Positions 34,654 through 42,834 of a stretch of 64,000 bases of DNA are shown piece after piece. The stretch comes from Lysinibacillus timonensis (GTDB lineage: Bacteria > Bacillota > Bacilli > Bacillales_A > Planococcaceae). The translations under genes and the position numbers were made by a program. Position 1 is the first letter of the stretch. The number at the start of each line of letters is the position of its first letter. Where the stretch lies: positions 1,142,001 through 1,206,000 of the forward strand of contig NZ_LT985980.1 in NCBI RefSeq assembly GCF_900291985.1, written 5' to 3'. The notes under the pieces are model-generated. The model did no database searches. It saw nothing but the letters and a program-made list of their open reading frames with translations, and was not told where the DNA came from.

Positions 34654-35691
34654 TTATTGCTGAGCTTTTTCAATTTCAGCTAGGAATTCATTTACGAAAT
34701 CCTCTCCAATTGTAGCCTTGTATTGTTCAATAACTGGTTGTACCGCTGCTTTAAATGCTTCTAATTCTGCTCCTTCAATCTTGTTGTATTCCATTAAGCT
34801 TTTTAATTCTTCTAGGGATGAAACTGCTGTTTCACGGGATAATTTACGGTTATGCTCGCCAGCTTCGATTGCTGCGTTCTTCACGATTTCACGTTCTTCT
34901 TCTGTTAAACCATCCCACGTTTTTTGGCTAATTAAGAAAATGAATGGTGAATAAATATGATTTGTTTCTGTTAAATAACTTTGTACCTCAGGATATTTCT
35001 CTAGATAAATTGTTGGATATGGATTTTCTTGCCCATCAATCGTTTTTTGTTGCATCGCTGTAAATAACTCAGTGAATGCCATTGGTGTTGGATTTGCACC
35101 TAACGCAGACCACGCTGCTAAATGAATTTCATTTTCCATTGTTCGGATTTTTAAGCCATTTAAATCTTCAATAGATTTAACTGGTTTTTTACTGTTTGTT
35201 AAATTACGGAAACCATTTTCCCACCATGCTAATTGCAGAACACCTTGACTTGAAGCTTTTTCTGCTAATTTATCACCGAATGGCCCTTGTAATACTGAGT
35301 CTACAATTTCAGTATCTGTAAGTAAGAATGGTAGGTCGAATATTCCATATTCGGGTACAAAAGTTGTAAACGGTGCTGTAGAAGGAATTGTAATTTCTAA
35401 AGTACCGAATTGTAGCATCTCAATTGCAGAACGATCATCAGCTATTTGACCGGAGTGGTATACTTCAACTTCTAGGGAATCTGTTTGAGCTTCAACTAAC
35501 TCTTTAAACTTCACCGAACTTTGATAGAGAGGTGTTTGATCGTTTAAACCTAAGCTAATTCTTAGTACTTTCTTTTCTGCACTGTCACCGGATACAGACG
35601 TATCACTATTTACAGATTCAGTTCCTCCACCACATGCTGCTAACAGTATCGAAAGCATTAATAGTAACCCCAAATACATTATTTTTTTCAT
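34654..35691 (-). CDS. dctP: TRAP transporter solute-binding lipoprotein DctP
   Basis: The signal peptide MKKIMYLGLLLMLSILLAAC ends in a lipobox (LAAC) with the modified cysteine at residue 20, so the protein is tethered to the outer face of the membrane. The mature part follows the DctP family: LRISLGLNDQTPLYQSSVKF, the carboxylate-binding arginine in GFRNLTNSKKPV and KIRTMENEIHLAAWSALGANPTPMAF-type elements, and QENPYPTIY. The ATG at 35691 is chosen because AGGGGG lies 7 bases upstream. First gene of the pentonate/TRAP operon. The conserved arginine fits an acidic sugar ligand. Confidence 0.92.
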   Translation of the reverse strand: MKKIMYLGLLLMLSILLAACGGGTESVNSDTSVSGDSAEKKVLRISLGLNDQTPLYQSSVKFKELVEAQTDSLEVEVYHSGQIADDRSAIEMLQFGTLEITIPSTAPFTTFVPEYGIFDLPFLLTDTEIVDSVLQGPFGDKLAEKASSQGVLQLAWWENGFRNLTNSKKPVKSIEDLNGLKIRTMENEIHLAAWSALGANPTPMAFTELFTAMQQKTIDGQENPYPTIYLEKYPEVQSYLTETNHIYSPFIFLISQKTWDGLTEEEREIVKNAAIEAGEHNRKLSRETAVSSLEELKSLMEYNKIEGAELEAFKAAVQPVIEQYKATIGEDFVNEFLAEIEKAQQ

Positions 35692-35713
35692 TGTAAATCC
35701 CCCTTTGTTCAAT

Positions 35714-35732
35714 ATTATAAAACGGCGTTTTG
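35714..35732 (-). promoter_or_regulatory. Promoter -10 and IclR-type operator of the dctP operon
   Basis: On the minus strand the dyad AAAAC-GCC-GTTTT runs directly into TATAAT (35719-35714). The same arrangement, AGAAC-AGC-GTTTT followed by TATAAT, is found upstream of the gnd-like gene. The -35 region is poor. The distance from -10 to the ATG is only 22 bases, so the 5' leader would be very short. Confidence 0.6.
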
Positions 35733-35740
35733 AAATGTTT

Positions 35741-35754
35741 AGAAAACGTTTTCA
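35741..35754 (-). promoter_or_regulatory. cre-like CcpA operator at the dctP promoter
   Basis: TGAAAACGTTTTCT on the minus strand matches the cre consensus TGWAANCGNTNWCA at 13 of 14 positions. It lies at the -35 region of the dctP promoter, where CcpA binding would block transcription, giving carbon catabolite repression of sugar-acid uptake. Confidence 0.7.
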
Positions 35755-35773
35755 AAACCAATTAAATTTTATA

Positions 35774-35787
35774 TCGAGTAGACTCGA
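35774..35787. promoter_or_regulatory. TCGAGT-AG-ACTCGA palindrome between rpiA and dctP
   Basis: A perfect 6+6 dyad lies 28 bases after the rpiA-like stop codon. It may be a second operator upstream of the dctP promoter, or a weak terminator for the galactonate unit (5-bp stem, then an A/T-rich tail). Confidence 0.35.
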
Positions 35788-35814
35788 ATTGCAACAATAT
35801 TCTGAAAAATGATT

Positions 35815-36477
35815 TTAGTATATTATTAGATAATCATTTTCAATAAATAGTCCGATATCAACAACCCCGGCTATTAATTTTAATGAACTATAAGCCTCTT
35901 TCACATTAAATTTATTTATACTATAAGCGTCAAAAATATAATTACTATTGTCAGTAATAAAAGGGGTTATATCACCTCTAAGTTTACCTATAAAACCAAT
36001 TGAATTGATTTTTTGAATCGTACTCTTGTAATTATAAGGAACTATTTCAATAGGTATTATCTCTTTAGCAAAGTCAGATACAAACTTTGAAGGATCTATA
36101 ACAATCACCCTTTTCTTAGCCTTATCTAAAATCTGTCTTTCTCTAAATAAGGAACCTCCTCCGCCTTTTATCAAATTTCTTTGCTCATCTACACGATCTG
36201 CACCATCAAAGGCCAAATCGATTCTATCAACATAGTCAATATCCAATAGTTTCAAACCATAAGATATACTATATTTTTCAATTTTTTTTGAAGCTGGTAC
36301 AAAATAGAGAGTTAAATGCTCTTTTTTTATACGCTCTGAAATTAACTCAACAAAAATTTGCATCGTTGACCCTGATCCTAAGCCTACAATCATATTGTCC
36401 CAAACCATTTGAACAGCTTTTTCTGATGCAGCTCTCTTTTGTTCAAGGTTTTTACTTTTGTCGTAATTGCCTACCAT
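35815..36477 (-). CDS. RpiA-like ribose-5-phosphate isomerase family protein
   Basis: RpiA interconverts ribose-5-phosphate and ribulose-5-phosphate. The 220-residue protein keeps the phosphate loop [11 protein letters not shown], the catalytic DGADRVD (usually DGADE), the general base lysine in [12 protein letters not shown] and the glutamate in the RER segment. The ATG at 36477 overlaps the dgoD stop; a longer in-frame start at 36522 lies deep in dgoD. The ribosome site is weak, which suggests coupling. Its place as last gene of a galactonate-type operon is unusual; a related sugar-phosphate isomerase activity is possible. Confidence 0.78.
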   Translation of the reverse strand: MVGNYDKSKNLEQKRAASEKAVQMVWDNMIVGLGSGSTMQIFVELISERIKKEHLTLYFVPASKKIEKYSISYGLKLLDIDYVDRIDLAFDGADRVDEQRNLIKGGGGSLFRERQILDKAKKRVIVIDPSKFVSDFAKEIIPIEIVPYNYKSTIQKINSIGFIGKLRGDITPFITDNSNYIFDAYSINKFNVKEAYSSLKLIAGVVDIGLFIENDYLIIY

Positions 36478-37619
36478 TCCGCAATCGTTCCATCCGTATG
36501 TCGCCAAACCGGATTTTTCCATTCATGCCCGATTTTCGCTTTTTCACGTACGTAATCTTCGTTAATTTCAATTCCTAGACCAGGCTTTTTCAAATTATGG
36601 ACAAAACCATCTTTATATTGAAATACGCTAGGGTCAACTAAGTAATCTAAAATATCATTTCCATCATTATAATGAATTCCCAAGCTCTGCTCTTGAATAA
36701 ATACATTGTAGCTTGTTGCATCTACTTGTAAGCATGAAGCTAATGCAATAGGACCTAACGGACAATGAGGCGCAACTGCAACATCGTATGCTTCAGCCAT
36801 TGATATAATTTTTTTGCATTCTGTAATCCCCCCTGCATGAGATAAATCAGGCTGGATAATATCAACATAGCCATCAGCAAATAATTGTTTAAAATCCCAA
36901 CGTGAGTACATTCTTTCGCCAGTCGCAATCGGAATAGTAGTATGACGTGCAATTTCACGTAACGCCTCATTATTTTCTGGTAAAACAGGTTCTTCAATAA
37001 ACATTGGATGATACGGCTCTAGCTCTTTAGCCAAGATTTTTGCCATTGGCTTATGAACTCTCCCGTGAAAGTCAATTCCAATCCCAAAATCTTTTCCTAA
37101 GTTTTCACGGATGATTGCTACACGCTCTATTACACTATCTATTTTTGAATAGTTATCAATCATCTGCAACTCTTCTGTTGCATTCATTTTAATTGCGGTA
37201 AAACCGTTTTTCTGTGCATTTTTAGCTTGCTCTAAAATATCACTTGGACGATCGCCACCAATCCAAGAATAAACTCGCGTCTTCTCTCGACAAACGCCAC
37301 CTAATAAATCTGATACTGGTGCATTATAATATTTCCCTTTAATATCCCATAATGCCTGATCAATGCCTGCAATAGCACTCATTAAAATTGGACCACCACG
37401 ATAAAAGCCACCGCGATATAATTCGTTCCATATATCTTCAATGTTCATAGGGTTTTTTCCAATTAAATAAGATTTAAGTTCGTGAACGCATGCCTTCACG
37501 GTTGCTGCGCGACCTTCGACAACTGGCTCTCCCCATCCAACAATCCCTTCATCGGTTGTTAATTTTAAAAACAACCATCGTGGTGGCACTATAAAAGTTT
37601 CTAAATCAACAATTTTCAT
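36471..37619 (-). CDS. dgoD: D-galactonate dehydratase DgoD (enolase superfamily)
   Basis: The 382-residue protein has exactly the length of E. coli DgoD and matches it throughout ([30 protein letters not shown], the final D-T-AEW). Catalytic and metal residues fall at the same numbers as in E. coli: Asp183 and His185 in DFHGRVH, Glu209 in IEEPVLPE, Glu235 in GERMYSR and His285 in APHCPLGP. It dehydrates galactonate to 2-keto-3-deoxygalactonate. GAGGTG lies just before the ATG inside the end of the aldolase gene, so the two are coupled. Confidence 0.93.
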   Translation of the reverse strand: MKIVDLETFIVPPRWLFLKLTTDEGIVGWGEPVVEGRAATVKACVHELKSYLIGKNPMNIEDIWNELYRGGFYRGGPILMSAIAGIDQALWDIKGKYYNAPVSDLLGGVCREKTRVYSWIGGDRPSDILEQAKNAQKNGFTAIKMNATEELQMIDNYSKIDSVIERVAIIRENLGKDFGIGIDFHGRVHKPMAKILAKELEPYHPMFIEEPVLPENNEALREIARHTTIPIATGERMYSRWDFKQLFADGYVDIIQPDLSHAGGITECKKIISMAEAYDVAVAPHCPLGPIALASCLQVDATSYNVFIQEQSLGIHYNDGNDILDYLVDPSVFQYKDGFVHNLKKPGLGIEINEDYVREKAKIGHEWKNPVWRHTDGTIAEW

Positions 37620-38259
37620 TTTTCACCTCACGAAACTTTTCTGTAAATTGCTTTGCAACCAATTGTATTAGGTCAAACTGCTTATTCATTACATACTCTT
37701 TGTTAATTAATGCACTTCCAACCCCTACAGCAATAACTCCATTATTCAGAAAGTTGGCCATGTTTTCGTAATTTACTCCTCCTGTTGCCATGAGTGGTGC
37801 AAATGGTAGTGGACTAGTAACATCTTTAAAATAGTTTGGTCCTAATGAAGCTGCTGGAAATACCTTTAAAATATCTGCACCCGATGCATAAGCTTGAGAA
37901 ATTTCGGTTGGGGTGTACACTCCCGGTATAGAAATACGACCATATCGATTTGTAAGCTGAATTGTTTCAAAATCAAAGATTGGTGAGAAAATAAAATCTG
38001 CTTTGGCCTCAATCGCTGTTTTTGCAGTAACTTTATCTAAAACTGTTCCGGCCCCAACTAAAACATCTTCACCATACTTTATTTTCAACTTACGAATTAT
38101 CTTATAGCTATCTTCACTATCAACTGTAATTTCTAGTACTTTAATGCCACCCTCTACTAAAGCTTCTACTACTTCCTCTACAATAGATGGGTTAATTTTT
38201 CTTACAACTGCTAATACCCCGTTTTGCTCAATAAATTTCAGCCTATCCCATTTATACAT
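37606..38259 (-). CDS. dgoA: KDPG/KDPGal aldolase (Eda/DgoA family)
   Basis: This class I aldolase cleaves 2-keto-3-deoxy-6-phospho-sugar acids to pyruvate and glyceraldehyde-3-phosphate. The 217-residue barrel shows Glu43 in LEITVDS, the Schiff-base Lys132 in [18 protein letters not shown] and the phosphate loop GGVNYENM near the end. GGGGG lies 6 bases before the ATG. Between KDG kinase and galactonate dehydratase, the C4-epimer KDPGal is the likely substrate, though KDPG cannot be excluded. Confidence 0.9.
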   Translation of the reverse strand: MYKWDRLKFIEQNGVLAVVRKINPSIVEEVVEALVEGGIKVLEITVDSEDSYKIIRKLKIKYGEDVLVGAGTVLDKVTAKTAIEAKADFIFSPIFDFETIQLTNRYGRISIPGVYTPTEISQAYASGADILKVFPAASLGPNYFKDVTSPLPFAPLMATGGVNYENMANFLNNGVIAVGVGSALINKEYVMNKQFDLIQLVAKQFTEKFREVKNENC

Positions 38260-38268
38260 AGTTACCCC

Positions 38269-39225
38269 CTAGCGTAACACTTCTGATTGCTCGTTTGATT
38301 GACGAAGACTTTCAAATTCCTCTAGTGTTGGTAGACCTTCAATGTCCCCGAACTGCTGAATAACACAAGCACCCATCAAATTTCCATAAGCAACGCTTGT
38401 ATCAAGAGATTGGTTTGTTAATAGACCGTGGATAAAACCTGCTGCAAATGCATCTCCAGCTCCGACTGGATCCAAAATTTCTGATGTAGATACTGTTGGA
38501 ACTTCATATAATTGGCCATTTAAAGAATAAACCGTTGCATCAGCCCCCTTCTTAATGACAACCACTTGACTATCTTTTTTTGTCAAAAGACGACAAATTT
38601 CTTGATGATCGGTAGTGCCTACTAAAAACTCAGCTTCTGAGATTCCGATTAAAATATAATCTGCCTGCTCGGCAATTGCTAAAATGACTTCCCTAGCTTC
38701 TTTTTCCTCCCATAACTTAAATCGAATATTTGGATCAAAAATAATTGGAATTTGATGATTCTTAGCTATTTCTATAACTTTAAAAATCATTTCACGACAT
38801 GATAGACTTAATGCTGGTGTAATTCCTGTTAAATGAATATATTTTGATTGAATAATAGCGTCTATCGGTATAGATTCTACGTTCATTTTACTAGCTGCTG
38901 AATTTCTTCTATAGTAATAAACATGGGTAGCTTTTTTCGTTCGCAATTCTTTAAATAATAATCCTGTAGGTACATCATCAAGCACTTTAACATTTGTAAC
39001 GTCTACTCCCTCAGCACGAATAGACTTAATAATTCTTTTACCGAATGGATCATTTCCTACCTGCGAAATAAAAGCTACATCATGTCCAAGTCTAGCTAGT
39101 CCAATCAATACATTCGATTCAGCTCCGCCAATTTTTTGATTAAGATATGGAGCATCCTCAAGCTTACCAATATGGTTAGCTTGGAGAATAACCATCGTTT
39201 CACCTACAGAAAATACGTCTTTCAC
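38269..39225 (-). CDS. kdgK: 2-keto-3-deoxygluconate/galactonate kinase (PfkB family)
   Basis: The enzyme phosphorylates the 2-keto-3-deoxy acid at C6 before aldol cleavage. The 318-residue PfkB protein has the GGAESNVLIGLARLGH signature at the start, the RRNSAASKM lid region and the catalytic DPVGAGDAFAAGF motif near residue 247. The start codon is GTG, with AAGGGTG 8-9 bases upstream; the ATG two bases further up is out of frame. It lies 6 bases after the gnd-like gene and 9 bases before the aldolase, in an operon. Confidence 0.9.
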   Translation of the reverse strand: MKDVFSVGETMVILQANHIGKLEDAPYLNQKIGGAESNVLIGLARLGHDVAFISQVGNDPFGKRIIKSIRAEGVDVTNVKVLDDVPTGLLFKELRTKKATHVYYYRRNSAASKMNVESIPIDAIIQSKYIHLTGITPALSLSCREMIFKVIEIAKNHQIPIIFDPNIRFKLWEEKEAREVILAIAEQADYILIGISEAEFLVGTTDHQEICRLLTKKDSQVVVIKKGADATVYSLNGQLYEVPTVSTSEILDPVGAGDAFAAGFIHGLLTNQSLDTSVAYGNLMGACVIQQFGDIEGLPTLEEFESLRQSNEQSEVLR

Positions 39226-39231
39226 ATTTAA

Positions 39232-40146
39232 TCACCCTTTATTCACGTTATGTCCTCCAAAGGAATTCCTTAATGCAGAAACAATTTTTCCACTAAACGT
39301 CTCTTCTTCTAAAGAACGATTTCTCATCATTAAAGATAAATAGGTCACTGGCATAGGTGATTGTAATTTAATAGACTCTTCCATCAGCCACTTTACTTCC
39401 CCAGAAGCATGCATTTTGCCGGAAATATTCTCAAGATGATGGTCATTTTTAAATGCATCTTTTAGCAACTCCAACAACCAACTACGAATTACTGAGCCAT
39501 TATTCCAATTTTCTGCAACCTTATGATAGTCAAATTGAAACTCACTTTTTTCTAATATTTCAAATCCCTCAGCTATTGACTGCATCATCCCATACTCGAT
39601 TCCATTGTGTACCATCTTCAAAAAGTGTCCGCTACCTGCTTCACCTGCATATAGCAACCCATTTCGAGAACATAAGCTTTGTAATACAGGTTCCACAAGG
39701 TTAAATACTTTTTGACTACCTCCTACCATCGCACATAATCCGTTACGAGCTCCATTTAATCCGCCACTTGTCCCCATATCCAAAAAATGAACACCATTAT
39801 TTTCAAATTTTTGTGACCATTGTTTTGATTCTTGATAATGGGAATTACCACCTTCAATTACTATGCTACCAGTTGGTAAATTTACCAATAGCTTTGTCAA
39901 AACTTGATCTGTAACTTCACCAGGGGGGAGGAATAAAAAAATGATATCTCCTCGTTCGATATCTTTAATAAGATATTCAACAGTTGGAAACCAATGAAAC
40001 GAAGAAGAAGCAAATAAATTTTCTTGTTCTAATGTTTCTATGATTGATTGATCGATATCATATCCGAATACTTCGTAGCCTTTTTCTAATGCATTAAGCG
40101 CCAAATTTTTCCCCATACGACCGAAACCATATATTACAATTCTCAT
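39232..40146 (-). CDS. Short-form 6-phosphogluconate dehydrogenase-like protein (YqeC-type)
   Basis: The 304-residue protein belongs to the short, decarboxylating 6-phosphogluconate dehydrogenase class. Motifs: the NAD fold IYGFGRMGKNLALNA, GGNSHYQES, the substrate signature DMGTSGGLNGARNGLCAMVGG and catalytic lysine in FLKMVHNGIEYGMMQ. GGGAGG precedes the ATG. It is first in the galactonate-type operon, behind a 5' leader of about 219 bases. Together with the RpiA-like gene it could pass 6-phosphogluconate into the pentose phosphate pool, hinting that the operon also handles gluconate-like acids. Confidence 0.88.
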   Translation of the reverse strand: MRIVIYGFGRMGKNLALNALEKGYEVFGYDIDQSIIETLEQENLFASSSFHWFPTVEYLIKDIERGDIIFLFLPPGEVTDQVLTKLLVNLPTGSIVIEGGNSHYQESKQWSQKFENNGVHFLDMGTSGGLNGARNGLCAMVGGSQKVFNLVEPVLQSLCSRNGLLYAGEAGSGHFLKMVHNGIEYGMMQSIAEGFEILEKSEFQFDYHKVAENWNNGSVIRSWLLELLKDAFKNDHHLENISGKMHASGEVKWLMEESIKLQSPMPVTYLSLMMRNRSLEEETFSGKIVSALRNSFGGHNVNKG

Positions 40147-40371
40147 ATCCCAGTCCTCCCAACAAAATAACCAATTCCCTCACAGATGATTAATAAGTTT
40201 CTAAAAAATACGACTTTTAAAACTTAACGTTGCCAGCGGTAATCCTATTAGAAACTGGAACACTTTAAAACCCACTAATATTGCACCTTCGACACTGTAA
40301 ATGCCTTTCCCATTACAATAATTTCACAATAGTGCAATGCATGTTTAAGATTGAGAAATAAATTGTTCTAC

Positions 40372-40390
40372 ATTATAAAACGCTGTTCTA
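40372..40390 (-). promoter_or_regulatory. Promoter -10 and IclR-type operator of the gnd-like/galactonate operon
   Basis: AGAAC-AGC-GTTTT runs into TATAAT (40377-40372) on the minus strand and is followed by GTAGAACAA. The dctP promoter shows the same order with ATTGAACAA. The ten bases GTTTTATAAT are identical in both. This supports one regulator acting on both units. Confidence 0.6.
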
Positions 40391-40418
40391 ATTTTATGCT
40401 ACATTATTGGGTCAATAT

Positions 40419-40640
40419 TCCAAATTCCATAATATTGGTATCCTTTAATCTCTGCTTACGTTTGCTTACCAGTACTAGTTTTTTAATTTCAGGTAAAATT
40501 TTTTCTCCAACACCAGATTGATAAAGTTTTATAATCGTTTCTTGCATTGATAACTAACTCTTCAAGCAGCTAAATCCTCTAATGTGATAAGTACATTATT
40601 ACGGTCATCGTAGATAATAAATTTCAGCAACCTTCTTAAT
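40419..40640 (-). pseudogene. Possible remnant of a small gene
   Basis: Downstream of a good promoter, protein-like pieces occur in three frames of the minus strand: one beginning LLKFIIYDDRNNVLITLEDL, one with EELVINARNDYKTLS, and a 47-codon piece from an ATG near 40549 ending about 40405 (MQETIIKLYQSGVGEKILPE and onward). No ribosome site fits the last. The pattern suggests a gene broken by frameshifts, but I cannot name its family. Confidence 0.3.
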
Positions 40641-40665
40641 TCAGAAAATTCATAACATTAAACAG

Positions 40666-40694
40666 AATATATCGCCACTTTCTCATGTAGTCAA
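40666..40694 (-). promoter_or_regulatory. Sigma-A promoter in front of the possible gene remnant
   Basis: TTGACT (40694-40689) and TATATT (40671-40666) are spaced by 17 bases on the minus strand. It has no intact gene directly behind it. It may drive the remnant or give a long leader transcript into the galactonate operon. Confidence 0.55.
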
Positions 40695-40975
40695 TAGTTA
40701 AAGTTCTAAATTTTTTTACATTTTAGGGTAAAGGTTAAAACTAGATTATATTAATATACATTCTATAAAACTATCTTTGCATAGGTCTTTATTTATAAAA
40801 CAGAATTATGACAAAAATTTTATACAATTAATTACTTCTAGCTTGGAAACTTCTTTTAAATTGAAATTTACTAGGCATAGGGGAAAGCTATATTTACATA
40901 CTATGTAATTAGAAAAAAAAATTACATGTTACGATGAAAATAAAAATAATAACTTTCTCTTCACTTCTACTACTA

Positions 40976-41015
40976 TAAAAAAAGTAGCACAAACCAGCTC
41001 TAGGTTTGTACTACT
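40976..41015 (-). terminator. Terminator of ytnP
   Basis: AGTAGTACAAACC pairs with GGTTTGTGCTACT (one G-U pair) and is followed by TTTTTTTATAG on the minus strand. It lies 19 bases after the ytnP stop. Confidence 0.85.
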
Positions 41016-41033
41016 AATATTAGTATGTTCTAA

Positions 41034-41906
41034 TCATTTCGTTTCAAATTGAATATTTGCTTCCTTACTTCTTTTCAATGAATCTTTTATTTCTTTACCA
41101 GATTCATCCCATTGAATCATTCGATAAAATGCATCATGATAGAAAATAAATTTGTAGCCATTTGCTAAAGCTTCTTGCATTAGTTTTTCTTTAGCGAAAA
41201 CGCTCGTCATTGGGTAATCGTCATATGCCAAAACCCATAATGGATTTTGATGTGCGTGTGTTGGCATAATGTCCGCCATATGAATCATTGTGTCACCATT
41301 TTGAGTCAGTTTAATGATTGCATGCCCATCACTATGACCACCTGTATGAATCATTTCAATCCCTGGTGCCACCACAAGGGACTCTTTAAATGTAACAACT
41401 TGTTGCTGCACTGGTTCCCAATTTTCCTTCCAGTAAGTATTACGAGAGCGAATATTTGGGTTACGCATTTCATTCCATTCAATTTCTGTCGTATAGATTT
41501 TTGCATTTGGGAATGTTGATACAAGCTGATCACCTTCCCATCGTGTTAACCCACCTGCATGATCAAAATGAAGGTGTGTCATTAACACAAAATCAATATC
41601 CTCTACACTTAAACCTATTTCCTCTAAGCTTTCATGCAATGTCGATTCTTCTGTTACGCCATAATTTCGAAGCTGCTTTTCTGTTAATTTATTAAAGCCT
41701 ACACCGCTATCAATTAAGTAATTTTTCCCCTCATATTGTATTAATATTGGTTCCGTAGGACATTCAATTTGATTTATTTCATTTGATGGGTATTTTCTAG
41801 ACCATAAAGGTTTCGGCACTACCCCAAACATCGCCCCACCATCTAAACTGGTGATCCCCCCATTAAGCCACGTTAACGTCATGTTATGAAATTGCAGTTT
41901 GTCCAT
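41034..41906 (-). CDS. ytnP: YtnP-family metallo-beta-lactamase-fold hydrolase
   Basis: The 290-residue protein carries the zinc motif [10 protein letters not shown] (about 116-125), GGHSDGH and [14 protein letters not shown], as in B. subtilis YtnP, a lactonase homologue able to degrade signal lactones. No signal peptide is seen, so it is cytoplasmic. GGGGAG lies in front of the ATG. It sits next to trmB as in B. subtilis; the sugar-acid island separates it from ytzB. A role on sugar-acid lactones is a further possibility from context only. Confidence 0.88.
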   Translation of the reverse strand: MDKLQFHNMTLTWLNGGITSLDGGAMFGVVPKPLWSRKYPSNEINQIECPTEPILIQYEGKNYLIDSGVGFNKLTEKQLRNYGVTEESTLHESLEEIGLSVEDIDFVLMTHLHFDHAGGLTRWEGDQLVSTFPNAKIYTTEIEWNEMRNPNIRSRNTYWKENWEPVQQQVVTFKESLVVAPGIEMIHTGGHSDGHAIIKLTQNGDTMIHMADIMPTHAHQNPLWVLAYDDYPMTSVFAKEKLMQEALANGYKFIFYHDAFYRMIQWDESGKEIKDSLKRSKEANIQFETK

Positions 41907-41988
41907 ACATTTCTCCCCTTTACTTAAATGTCAATTACGTATAAACGATTTATACATGTATCGAAACAACGTAATTAGCACAACAACA

Positions 41989-42675
41989 TTATTCATTATC
42001 TATTTTTAAAAATTGTGCTTCTACTCTGTAAATGGGTTGCCCCTTTTTGGAAAACTTTTCTTCATATTCAGTCATAATATTGTCTTCAGGCATATTAGCA
42101 TGTAAATCTAATGAGACGTAATTTAATCGCATACCATATTGAGACATACTTACTAAAGAATATTCGAAAAGTCCTCGATTATCCGTCTTAAAGTGAATTT
42201 CACCATTATCAATTAGTAAGGATTCATATAGTTTTAAAAATCCTTCATGCGTTAAACGTCGTTTTTCATGACGTGTTTTAGGCCATGGATCTGAGAAATT
42301 TAAGTAAACTCGATGAATATCGTTTTTCACAAAGAATTTTTCCAAGTCTGCTCCGTTTACCTTTAATAAACGAAGATTAGATGGAGAATTTGCTTCTAGC
42401 ACATTCTCTAGTGCACTAACAATGACACTATCATACAGTTCTATTCCAATATAATTCATGTCTGGATTTGCTAAGGCCATACCTGTAATAAATTGACCTT
42501 TCCCCATTCCTACTTCAATATGTAATGGGTTATCATTTCCAAAAACTTCAGTCCATTTCCCTTTATAATTTTCCGGATTGGGAATGATGATCTCTGGATG
42601 AGCATTAATAAATTCTAAGGCCCATGGTTTATTACGTAATCTCACTTGCGGCTTCCTCATTTCGTTGATGTTCAT
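41989..42675 (-). CDS. trmB: tRNA (guanine-N7-)-methyltransferase TrmB
   Basis: TrmB makes m7G46 in tRNA using S-adenosylmethionine. The 228-residue protein has the RLRNKPWA N-terminus, the SAM site [30 protein letters not shown] and the C-terminal [16 protein letters not shown]. The ATG at 42675 has only a weak GGAT ribosome site; an internal ATG at 42660 has none. Its position between ytnP and a NERD-type gene follows conserved synteny in part. Confidence 0.95.
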   Translation of the reverse strand: MNINEMRKPQVRLRNKPWALEFINAHPEIIIPNPENYKGKWTEVFGNDNPLHIEVGMGKGQFITGMALANPDMNYIGIELYDSVIVSALENVLEANSPSNLRLLKVNGADLEKFFVKNDIHRVYLNFSDPWPKTRHEKRRLTHEGFLKLYESLLIDNGEIHFKTDNRGLFEYSLVSMSQYGMRLNYVSLDLHANMPEDNIMTEYEEKFSKKGQPIYRVEAQFLKIDNE

Positions 42676-42834
42676 TTGTTATCCATTATTATAACTTATC
42701 TTTCTATTTATTACCTAAACTTTCTATTTTAAGTATGCTATTTATCCACTTTCACCTAAACCACAATAGGTAATAGTTGACGACTGCATTTTTATTTCTC
42801 TATGATATCCCCACCAGCATGCCCCTTATCGAAA

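Larger units (their letters stand above)
40147..41033. other. 887-bp gene-poor region upstream of the galactonate operon
   Basis: No intact gene is visible. It contains, on the minus strand, the operon promoter (40372-40390), a long 5' leader, a broken coding-like stretch (about 40420-40640) that is open in pieces in three frames, and a second good promoter at 40694-40666. The ytnP terminator fills its right end. Elsewhere it is AT-rich and featureless. Confidence 0.55.

Noticed and set aside
42700-42760. Short frame beginning MQSSTITYCGLGESG downstream of the NERD-like gene
   Set aside because: Only 15 codons and no ribosome site at proper distance.
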